Shown in pieces: positions 1 through 7,753 of a DNA stretch of 7,753 bases; positions within the stretch are counted from its first letter, which is position 1, and each line of letters starts with the position of its first letter. Below the pieces are notes generated by a model. That model saw only the letters and a program-made list of their open reading frames with translations, was not told where the DNA came from and searched no databases. Source of the DNA: JAQGMO01 sp050954505 (GTDB taxonomy: Bacteria; Pseudomonadota; Gammaproteobacteria; Burkholderiales; Burkholderiaceae_D). Made by a program: the position numbers and the translations under genes. The DNA is taken from NCBI GenBank assembly GCA_050954505.1, contig JBPBPY010000494.1, positions 1 to 7,753 of the forward strand. Direction: 5' to 3'.

Positions 1-672
1 TGGCGGGCATGGACCTGGCCAAGGTGGTCTCGGTCAAGGAAGTCTATGAGTTCACCGAAGGTGAATGGACGCTGGGCAAGGGCTATGGCGCAGCCGACCT
101 GGCGCCGCGCCACCATGTGGTGGCCTATGACTACGGCGTGAAGTCGAATATCCTGCGCATGCTGGTGGCGCGCGGCTGCAAGGTGACCGTCCTGCCTGCG
201 CAAGCGGGCGCCGCTGCTGCCCTGGCGCTCAAGCCCGACGGCATCATGCTGACCAATGGTCCTGGCGACCCCGGTCCGTGCGATTATGCGATCGAAACCG
301 CCAGGGAATTGATCGAGGCCGGCATTCCGACTTTCGGCATTTGCCTCGGACACCAGATCATGGCCCTGGCCTCGGGCGCCAAGACCCTGAAGATGAAGTT
401 TGGCCACCACGGCGCCAACCATCCGGTCCAGGACCTCGACAGCAAGCAGGTCATGATCACCTCGCAAAACCACGGTTTTGCCGTCGATCCCGCCTCGCTG
501 CCCGACAACTGCCGCGTTACCCATGTGTCATTGTTCGATGGCTCGCTGCAGGGCTTTGCCCGCACCGACAAGCCGGCGTTCTGCTTCCAGGGCCATCCTG
601 AAGCCTCGCCAGGCCCGAATGATATCGCCCCACTGTTCGATCGCTTCGTGGCGATGATGGAGACCCAAAAAC

Positions 673-680
<8 letters not shown>
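1..680 (+). CDS. carA: Carbamoyl-phosphate synthase small (glutaminase) subunit, 5'-truncated
   Basis: This subunit hydrolyses glutamine and channels ammonia to CarB for carbamoyl phosphate synthesis, in the cytoplasm. The window opens inside the gene: codons run in phase from base 3, and the ATG at 9 is an internal methionine (the GMDLAK region), not the start. About 225 C-terminal residues are present out of the family's roughly 380, so the N-terminal small-subunit domain is mostly missing. The class I glutamine amidotransferase domain is complete in its core. The nucleophile Cys of GICLGHQ is at 342-344, the KFGHHGANHP stretch follows, and the catalytic His and Glu lie in FQGHPEASPGP (594-596 and 600-602). 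The TAA stop at 678-680 lies inside the first codons of carB, giving an 8-base overlap and probable translational coupling. Promoter and regulatory sites are outside the window. Identity is very secure from motif-by-motif agreement with E. coli CarA. Confidence 0.98.
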
Positions 681-3903
<3,223 letters not shown>

Positions 3904-3922
3904 AGTCATCTTCAGTGGCGGC

Positions 3923-3942
3923 TGGCTGGTGCTATCCAGCCA
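3923..3942 (+). other. Small stem-loop in the carB-greA gap
   Basis: TGGCTGG (3923-3929) can pair perfectly with CCAGCCA (3936-3942) around a 6-base loop, TGCTAT. No T-run follows, so this is not an intrinsic terminator by itself. It would be the first hairpin of a greA leader transcript, or a 3'-end stabiliser of carAB mRNA. The role is unknown. Confidence 0.45.
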
Positions 3943-3960
3943 CCCGTTGCCAAACCCAGA

Positions 3961-4010
3961 CCACAGACTCGCACAGGGCCGGCCCTTTGCAAGCTCTGTG
4001 GTTTTCATTT
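3961..4010 (+). terminator. Intrinsic terminator / possible attenuator just upstream of greA
   Basis: CCACAGA (3961-3967) pairs with TCTGTGG (3995-4001). Inside this stem, GCA (3971-3973) pairs with TGC (3988-3990), and the palindrome AGGGCCGGCCCT (3975-3986) closes the top with a CCGG loop. Small mismatches and one bulge separate the stem segments. TTTTCATTT (4002-4010) follows directly, and A3960 can extend the stem into the T-run. This is the layout of a Rho-independent terminator on the plus strand. It ends only 16 bases before the greA ATG, so any greA transcript started upstream must read through it. It may therefore terminate carAB, attenuate greA, or both. In E. coli, partial termination in the greA leader is known to yield the short GraL RNAs, but no homology to that RNA is claimed here. 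Confidence 0.7.
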
Positions 4011-4026
4011 CAAGAAGCGAAAAATC

Positions 4027-4503
4027 ATGAGTTCAGTCCCACTTACCAAACATGGCGCCGATCTGCTCAAGGAAGAGCTGGTGCGCCTGAAGACCAAGGA
4101 ACGTCCGGCCGTCATCAACGCAATTTCCGAAGCGCGCGCCCAGGGTGACCTGTCTGAAAATGCCGAGTACGACGCTGCCAAGGAGCGCCAGAGTTTCATC
4201 GAAGGCCGCATTGCCGACCTCGAAGGCAAGCTCGGTGCAGCCCAGATCATCGATCCGAAGGCGCTCGACGCCGACGGCCGCATTGTCTTCGGTGCTACCG
4301 TCGATCTGGAAGACCTGGAGACCGGCGACAAGGTGACTTACCAGATCGTGGGCACCGACGAAGCCGACATCAAGGACGCCAAGGTTTCCATCACTTCACC
4401 GATCGCCCGCGCGCTGATCGGCAAGACCATCGGCGACGTCGTTGGCGTGCAGGCACCAGCCGGCATCCGCGAATACGAAGTCCTCGATGTCCGCTATATT
4501 TGA
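4027..4503 (+). CDS. greA: Transcription elongation factor GreA
   Basis: GreA enters the RNA polymerase secondary channel and stimulates cleavage of backtracked transcripts, rescuing stalled complexes. The product is 158 residues, identical in length to E. coli GreA. The N-terminal coiled coil covers about residues 8-75. The tip motif GDLSENAEY carries D41 and E44, the acidic residues that position the catalytic metal in the family. The C-terminal FKBP-like globular domain covers about 80-158, with the conserved SPIARALIGK stretch. The ATG at 4027 gives the family's full N-terminus. The Shine-Dalgarno is weak and A-rich (AAGAAG around 4012-4017). A terminator-like hairpin ends 16 bases upstream, suggesting regulated read-through. 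The last 17 bases overlap the next gene. Identity is very secure. Confidence 0.97.
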   Translation: MSSVPLTKHGADLLKEELVRLKTKERPAVINAISEARAQGDLSENAEYDAAKERQSFIEGRIADLEGKLGAAQIIDPKALDADGRIVFGATVDLEDLETGDKVTYQIVGTDEADIKDAKVSITSPIARALIGKTIGDVVGVQAPAGIREYEVLDVRYI

Positions 4504-4972
4504 TTCGTTTGCACCCCGCCTGTCGCTGGCTTCGCGCCTGCGGCTGCTGCTGGTGACATTGTGGGTGGGCAGTATCTGGACCATCGGCTACATGGTGGCG
4601 CCGGTACTGTTTTCCACGCTGGCCGATCCGGTCCTGGCCGGCACGATTGCCGGCAAGCTGTTTCGTATCGATGCCTGGTTTTCACTGGCGTGCGTGGTGA
4701 TCCTGACGGTGCTGGTATCGGCTGCCAGGCGCGAGCTGTCGCACAAACAGCACAAGGCCTGCCTGCTGCTGTTGCTGGGCATGCTGCTCTGTACGCTGGT
4801 GGGTTATTTTGCCGTCAGTCCGATGATGGCGGCGCTGCGTGAAGCGGCCGGTCCGAACGGTGTGATGCTGTCGCAAGCCAAGACGCGCTTCGGCGTGCTG
4901 CATGGTGTTGCCGGCGCCCTGTTTTTCATCAAGAGCCTGTTTAGCGCGGTGCTGGTATTCAAGATCCGGTAG
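4487..4972 (+). CDS. DUF4149 (TMEM205-like) integral membrane protein
   Basis: This is a 161-residue hydrophobic protein of unknown function. Four membrane helices are predicted by eye: about 18-42 (containing LWVGSIWTIGY), 64-80, 91-110 and 135-158. The sequence resembles the DUF4149 family, including an AGKLFRIDAW segment after helix 1, a polar REAAGPNGV stretch between helices 3 and 4, and a RFGVLHG entry to helix 4. There is no signal peptide distinct from helix 1. The ATG at 4487 was chosen because it places a short cytoplasmic-type N-terminus before helix 1 and has GAAG (4477-4480) upstream. A TTG at 4442 would add 15 residues buried in greA and seems unlikely. The start lies 17 bases inside greA, so translation is probably coupled to greA. 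I recall the same neighbour order in other Burkholderiales but did not check it. The stop is TAG at 4970-4972. The 84 bases to the convergent yhbY hold small hairpins but no clear terminator. Confidence 0.88.
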   Translation: MSAIFDSFAPRLSLASRLRLLLVTLWVGSIWTIGYMVAPVLFSTLADPVLAGTIAGKLFRIDAWFSLACVVILTVLVSAARRELSHKQHKACLLLLLGMLLCTLVGYFAVSPMMAALREAAGPNGVMLSQAKTRFGVLHGVAGALFFIKSLFSAVLVFKIR

Positions 4973-5056
4973 ACAGACGTCCTACCAGCGTGCCCGCTGT
5001 ACTGCTGCCCCTGCCACGGGCTGAGCTGTCGGTTCGTGACGCTCGATGCTGCCGGA

Positions 5057-5527
5057 TCAGCTGCCCAGCGACGATTTCTTCGGGCTGGTCTGGCGCGGTT
5101 TGGCGCGCTTGATGTTGCCGCCCTGGGTGACGCGCTCATTGCCCTTGACCATGACCTTGTTGACCGACGGCTTCTTGGTGCCGCTTGGACTCGGTTTGAC
5201 GATGGTCACTTCCCGCATGCCTTTGCCCTTGCGATCGCTGCGCTCTTTCACTGCTTCTTTTTTAGGCCGGAACATCACCAGCAACTTGCCGATATGCTGG
5301 ATCGGGGCGGCATCGAGTTTTGCGCAGATTGCTTCATACATGGCGATGCGCGCATCACGGTCGTCGCCAAAGACGCGTACCTTGATCAAGCCGTGGGCAT
5401 TGAGCGAGAGATCGATTTCATTCATGACGCCATCGGTCAATCCGGCTTCGCCGATCATCACGACGGGGGAGAGCGCATGGGCTTCCGCGCGCAGCGCACT
5501 GCGCTCGGCGGGTGTAAGTTTCAACAT
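5057..5527 (-). CDS. yhbY: YhbY-family CRM-domain RNA-binding protein with basic C-terminal extension
   Basis: This is a cytoplasmic RNA-binding protein. The family associates with precursors of the 50S ribosomal subunit and aids assembly. The 156-residue product has an N-terminal CRM domain (about 1-95) that aligns with E. coli YhbY (97 residues). Visible landmarks are the early LTPAER helix, PVVMIGEAGLTDGV with the GxxG RNA-binding loop (GEAG, residues 26-29), HGLIKVRV, and a closing IGKLLVMFRPKKE. Residues 96-156 are an extra tail rich in Lys, Arg, Ser, Pro and Gly, probably disordered and RNA-binding. The ATG (complement of 5525-5527) is supported by AAAGGA on the minus strand (5538-5533), five bases upstream. 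The gene is convergent with the DUF4149 gene and divergent from rlmE, which also acts on the large subunit. Identity is secure. The tail function is inference. Confidence 0.93.
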   Translation of the reverse strand: MLKLTPAERSALRAEAHALSPVVMIGEAGLTDGVMNEIDLSLNAHGLIKVRVFGDDRDARIAMYEAICAKLDAAPIQHIGKLLVMFRPKKEAVKERSDRKGKGMREVTIVKPSPSGTKKPSVNKVMVKGNERVTQGGNIKRAKPRQTSPKKSSLGS

Positions 5528-5546
5528 AAAAATCCTTTAAAACCGG

Positions 5547-5553
5547 TATTCTA
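5547..5553. promoter_or_regulatory. Overlapping divergent -10-like elements between yhbY and rlmE
   Basis: The heptamer TATTCTA holds TAGAAT on the minus strand (5553-5548, five of six matches to the -10) for yhbY. This would leave a leader of about 14 bases carrying AAAGGA. On the plus strand, TATTCT (5547-5552, four of six) ends six bases before the rlmE ATG. No convincing -35 is seen for either direction, though AT-rich sequence lies upstream of the minus-strand element. Any promoter for either gene that lies near its start must overlap the other gene's 5' end, because the gap is only 31 bases. Confidence 0.4.
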
Positions 5554-5558
5554 CGCGA

Positions 5559-6203
5559 ATGAAGAAGAAGAAATTAAACAAAAACTGGATCCACGATCAC
5601 ATCAACGACCCCTACGTCAAGCTGGCGCAAAAAGAAGGCTACCGTGCCCGCGCGGTCTACAAACTCAAGGAAATCGACGAGGGTGAAAAACTGGTCAAGC
5701 CCGGCCAGGTGATCATCGATCTGGGTTCCACCCCGGGGAGCTGGTCGCAGTACGTGCGCAACAAGCTGGCCGGCGCGGATGGCGGCGGCATCAACGGCAC
5801 CATCATCGGCCTGGACATGCTGCAGATGGAGCCGATTGCCGACGTCCATTTCATCCTCGGCGACTTTCGCGAAGAGGAGGTGCTGGTGCAGCTGGAAGCC
5901 GTGCTCTCCGGGCGCAAGGCCGACCTGGTGCTGTCGGACATGGCGCCCAACCTGTCGGGCGTGGCCATTGCCGACGCCGCGCGGGTCGAGCACATCATCG
6001 ATCTGGCGCTGGACTTTTCACTGGCGCACCTGAAGCCGTCGGGCGCTTTGCTGGTCAAGTGTTTCAACGGCATCGGCTATGCGCAGATCATTGAAAAATT
6101 CCGCCAGCAGTTCAAGGTGGTGAGCCAGAAGAAACCCAAGGCCAGCAAGGACAAATCGTCGGAAATCTTCCTTCTGGGCCGGGGATTGAAAAATACGCCG
6201 TGA
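5559..6203 (+). CDS. rlmE: 23S rRNA (uridine-2552) 2'-O-methyltransferase RlmE (FtsJ/RrmJ)
   Basis: This SAM-dependent enzyme methylates the ribose of U2552 in 23S rRNA on the 50S particle, a late step in large-subunit maturation. The product is 214 residues (E. coli 209). The family's K-D-K-E catalytic tetrad is complete: K35 in AVYKLKEI, D127 in LSDMAPNLSG, K167 in LLVKCFNG and E202 in SSEIFLLGRG. SAM-binding motif I reads DLGSTPGSWSQYV (54-66), with Ser/Thr and Ser in place of the more usual AAPGGW. A glycine-rich insertion (about 71-80) follows. The ATG at 5559 is the only ATG after an in-frame TAA at 5538-5540. No Shine-Dalgarno is present, but the first codons are A-rich (MKKKK). In E. 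coli this gene forms a heat-shock operon with ftsH. Here ftsH lies 259 bases downstream and no clear sigma32 site was found. Confidence 0.96.
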   Translation: MKKKKLNKNWIHDHINDPYVKLAQKEGYRARAVYKLKEIDEGEKLVKPGQVIIDLGSTPGSWSQYVRNKLAGADGGGINGTIIGLDMLQMEPIADVHFILGDFREEEVLVQLEAVLSGRKADLVLSDMAPNLSGVAIADAARVEHIIDLALDFSLAHLKPSGALLVKCFNGIGYAQIIEKFRQQFKVVSQKKPKASKDKSSEIFLLGRGLKNTP

Positions 6204-6261
6204 GCCGGCCAGGCCGGTCCGGTGTGGGCGTTTTGGCCATCCCTGTAAAAGCGTTTATTTC

Positions 6262-6289
6262 TTGCAAAATCAGCGATTTAGCATACGAT
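6262..6289 (+). promoter_or_regulatory. Possible upstream ftsH promoter
   Basis: TTGCAA (6262-6267) and TACGAT (6284-6289) each match four of six sigma70 consensus bases, with a 16-base spacer. Transcription would begin near 6296, giving a leader of about 165 bases. CTTGCAA at 6261 resembles a heat-shock -35, but no matching CCCCAT-type -10 stands at the right distance. Confidence 0.25.
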
Positions 6290-6316
6290 GGCTGGCAAGA
6301 TGGCGCGATGCCGATT

Positions 6317-6346
6317 CTGGCAGCTCGCGGGGTTAACGAGTAGAAT
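6317..6346 (+). promoter_or_regulatory. Possible proximal ftsH promoter
   Basis: CTGGCA (6317-6322, four of six -35 matches) and TAGAAT (6341-6346, five of six -10 matches) are separated by 18 bases. The start would fall near 6353, upstream of the small ORF at 6383. The palindrome GTTAAC (6332-6337) lies within the spacer. This was matched by eye only. Confidence 0.35.
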
Positions 6347-6382
6347 TTGCAAAACCAGTGTAAAAGCAGCCGCACAAGCGTA

Positions 6383-6466
6383 ATGATCGGGGTTTCCATG
6401 ACTGAACAGACAAGCTGGCCGCACAATCCCGGGATAGCCAGGCAGGCCTACAAGGAGTCGAAGTGA
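6383..6466 (+). CDS. Small ORF (leader peptide candidate) overlapping the ftsH start
   Basis: An ORF of 27 codons runs from ATG 6383, or 22 codons from ATG 6398. Its TGA stop (6464-6466) overlaps the ftsH GTG start, so the shared bases read GTGA, an arrangement typical of translationally coupled genes. The 6398 start has GGGG (6389-6392) five bases upstream, a possible ribosome site. The shorter peptide begins MTEQTSW and ends AYKESK. It is hydrophilic and mildly basic, with one Trp and no membrane segment. I recognise no family. It could be a translated leader that opens the ftsH ribosome site, which lies within its last codons, or a chance open frame. Its short length and GC-rich context give no codon statistics worth using. 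Confidence 0.3.
   Translation: MIGVSMTEQTSWPHNPGIARQAYKESK
6452..6457 (+). promoter_or_regulatory. ftsH ribosome binding site that decides the GTG start
   Basis: AAGGAG stands five bases before GTG 6463 and 14 bases before the in-frame ATG at 6472. The spacing favours GTG, adding the residues Met-Asn-Asn before MFSKAA. Confidence 0.85.
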
Positions 6467-7753
6467 ACAACATGTTTTCCAAAGCCGCGATCTGGGTCGT
6501 GATCGCCTTGATACTGTTTACAGTGTTCAAGCAATTCGACGAACGCACCGTGGGCGGCGGCGCCACGACAATTGCCTATTCCGATTTCCTTGATGAAGTG
6601 CGTTCCAAGCGCATCCGCGAAGCGGTGATCGAAGACCGCACCATCGTCGGCACCACCACCGATGGCAAAAAGATCAAGGCCACCGTGACCAACATGGACC
6701 GCGGCCTGATCGGCGACCTGGTGGCCAATGACGTGAAATTCGATGTGCGCCAGCCCGAGCCGCCGTCGTTCCTGTCGCAGATCTTCATCTCCTGGTTCCC
6801 GATGCTGCTGCTGATCGGCGTCTGGGTTTTCTTCATGCGCCAGATGCAGGGTGGCGGCAAGGGCGGTGCTTTTTCCTTCGGCAAGTCGAAGGCGCGCATG
6901 CTCGATGAAAACAGCAACTCCGTCACCTTTGCCGATGTCGCCGGCTGCGACGAAGCCAAGGAAGAAGTGCAGGAGCTGGTCGACTTCCTCAAGGACCCGA
7001 CCAAGTTCCAGAAACTCGGCGGCCGCATCCCCCGTGGTGTGCTCATGGTCGGCCCACCCGGCACCGGCAAGACCTTGCTGGCGCGTGCCATTGCCGGCGA
7101 AGCCAAGGTGCCGTTCTTCACCATCTCCGGTTCCGATTTCGTTGAAATGTTTGTCGGCGTGGGTGCTTCGCGCGTGCGCGACATGTTTGAAAATGCCAAG
7201 AAGCATTCGCCCTGCATCATCTTCATCGATGAAATCGATGCCGTGGGTCGCCATCGCGGTGCCGGCATGGGGGGCGGCAATGATGAGCGCGAACAGACGC
7301 TGAATCAATTGCTGGTGGAAATGGATGGTTTCGAAGCCAATGCCGGTGTCATCGTCATTGCTGCCACCAACCGCGCCGACGTGCTTGACAAGGCGCTGCT
7401 GCGTCCCGGCCGTTTCGACCGCCAGGTGATTGTCGGCCTGCCCGATATCCGCGGCCGCGAACAGATTCTGTATGTACACATGCGCAAGGTACCGGTCTCG
7501 CCGGACGTCAAGGCCGACATCCTGGCCCGCGGCACCCCTGGTTTTTCCGGCGCCGACCTGGCCAACCTGGTCAATGAAGCCGCGCTGTTTGCCGCGCGCC
7601 GCAACAAGCGCCTGGTTGAAATGCAGGACTTCGAAGATGCCAAGGACAAGATCGTCATGGGTCCGGAACGCAAGTCGGCCGTCATGCGCGAGGAAGAGCG
7701 CCGCAATACCGCTTTCCATGAGTCGGGCCATGCCGTGGTGGCCAAGCTGCTGC
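6463..7753 (+). CDS. ftsH: ATP-dependent zinc metalloprotease FtsH, 3'-truncated by the window
   Basis: This membrane-anchored hexameric AAA+ protease degrades misassembled membrane proteins and selected regulators. The window holds 430 codons plus one base, of a family length of about 630-650. In order: membrane helix 1 at about 8-22; a periplasmic domain at about 24-105; helix 2 at about 107-125; then QMQGGGKGG. The AAA+ module has Walker A GPPGTGKT (197-204), pore residue F230 in MFVGVG, Walker B FIDEID with D256 and E257, and a second region of homology ending RPGRFDR, with arginine-finger candidates R317 and R320. The zinc motif HESGH (419-423, with H419, E420 and H423) is the last landmark. 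The third zinc ligand lies beyond the edge. GTG 6463 is chosen over ATG 6472 because of the spacing from AAGGAG (6452-6457). The gene has a 259-base gap after rlmE with possible promoters and a small coupled ORF. Confidence 0.98.
   Translation, partial: MNNMFSKAAIWVVIALILFTVFKQFDERTVGGGATTIAYSDFLDEVRSKRIREAVIEDRTIVGTTTDGKKIKATVTNMDRGLIGDLVANDVKFDVRQPEPPSFLSQIFISWFPMLLLIGVWVFFMRQMQGGGKGGAFSFGKSKARMLDENSNSVTFADVAGCDEAKEEVQELVDFLKDPTKFQKLGGRIPRGVLMVGPPGTGKTLLARAIAGEAKVPFFTISGSDFVEMFVGVGASRVRDMFENAKKHSPCIIFIDEIDAVGRHRGAGMGGGNDEREQTLNQLLVEMDGFEANAGVIVIAATNRADVLDKALLRPGRFDRQVIVGLPDIRGREQILYVHMRKVPVSPDVKADILARGTPGFSGADLANLVNEAALFAARRNKRLVEMQDFEDAKDKIVMGPERKSAVMREEERRNTAFHESGHAVVAKLL

Larger units (their letters stand above)
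6244..6367 (+). repeat. Two short direct repeats in the rlmE-ftsH gap
   Basis: TGTAAAAGC occurs at 6244-6252 and 6359-6367. TTGCAAAAYCAG occurs at 6262-6273 and 6347-6358, with one difference (T/C). The order of the two motifs is reversed between the copies, so this is not one duplicated block. They flank the possible ftsH promoters. They could be regulator sites or chance AT-rich words. Confidence 0.4.

Noticed and set aside
4442..4486. Longer TTG start for the DUF4149 gene
   Set aside because: It adds 15 polar residues encoded by greA codons in another frame. ATG 4487 has a better ribosome site and a normal family N-terminus.
4973..5056. Terminator between the convergent DUF4149 and yhbY genes
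   Set aside because: A CAGCG/CGCTG hairpin (4986-4999) and a short GCCC/GGGC pairing exist, but neither is followed by a T-run on either strand.
5036..5686. Plus-strand frame across yhbY and into rlmE
   Set aside because: It is antisense to the well-conserved YhbY CRM domain and then out of frame in RlmE. No homology was seen.
6205..6234. Terminator after rlmE (CCGGC/GCCGG hairpin, then TTTT near 6231)
   Set aside because: The stem is only five pairs with a 3-base loop, and the T-run begins more than a dozen bases away, so the geometry is wrong for an intrinsic terminator.
7711..7725. HESGH instead of the common HEAGH in FtsH as a possible defect
   Set aside because: The zinc-binding His residues and the catalytic Glu are intact. 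Ser at that position fits the HExxH pattern, and I recall it as usual in betaproteobacterial FtsH.
6448..7731. 427-codon minus-strand frame covering ftsH
   Set aside because: It is antisense to the conserved FtsH AAA+ and protease motifs and reads as a low-information His/Gly/Ala/Asp-rich shadow.

Overview
This window looks like ordinary core chromosome from a betaproteobacterium. It most likely belongs to Burkholderiales and probably to Oxalobacteraceae (the Herbaspirillum/Janthinobacterium/Massilia/Collimonas group). The basis is the GC-rich coding sequence, the gene order carA-carB-greA-DUF4149-(yhbY reversed)-rlmE-ftsH, and protein details such as the HESGH protease motif in FtsH. The family assignment comes from recalled resemblance and was not searched. 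I see no mobile element, CRISPR array, phage gene, tRNA or rRNA.

Layout: 1-680 is the 3' part of carA, which overlaps carB (673-3903) by 8 bases. Together they encode the two subunits of carbamoyl-phosphate synthetase, which feeds pyrimidine and arginine synthesis. A 123-base gap follows. It holds a possible promoter at the end of carB, a small hairpin, and a good intrinsic-terminator-like hairpin just before greA (4027-4503). greA encodes a transcript-cleavage factor and overlaps by 17 bases a four-helix membrane protein gene of the DUF4149 family (4487-4972). After an 84-base convergent gap, yhbY lies on the minus strand (5057-5527). It encodes a ribosome-assembly RNA-binding protein with a long basic tail. 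Only 31 bases separate its start from the divergent rlmE start (5559-6203, 23S rRNA 2'-O-methyltransferase). A 259-base leader region (6204-6462) with promoter-like sequences, short direct repeats and a small ORF precedes ftsH. ftsH begins at GTG 6463 and runs off the right edge inside its zinc-protease domain.

Functionally the window joins nucleotide and arginine precursor supply (carAB), transcription elongation fidelity (greA), large-subunit ribosome maturation (yhbY, rlmE) and membrane protein quality control (ftsH). No undescribed system is evident in the coding sequences. The points most worth checking are regulatory: an attenuator-like hairpin in the greA leader, a small ORF whose stop overlaps the ftsH start, and a very compact yhbY/rlmE divergent promoter that may give a leaderless rlmE mRNA.
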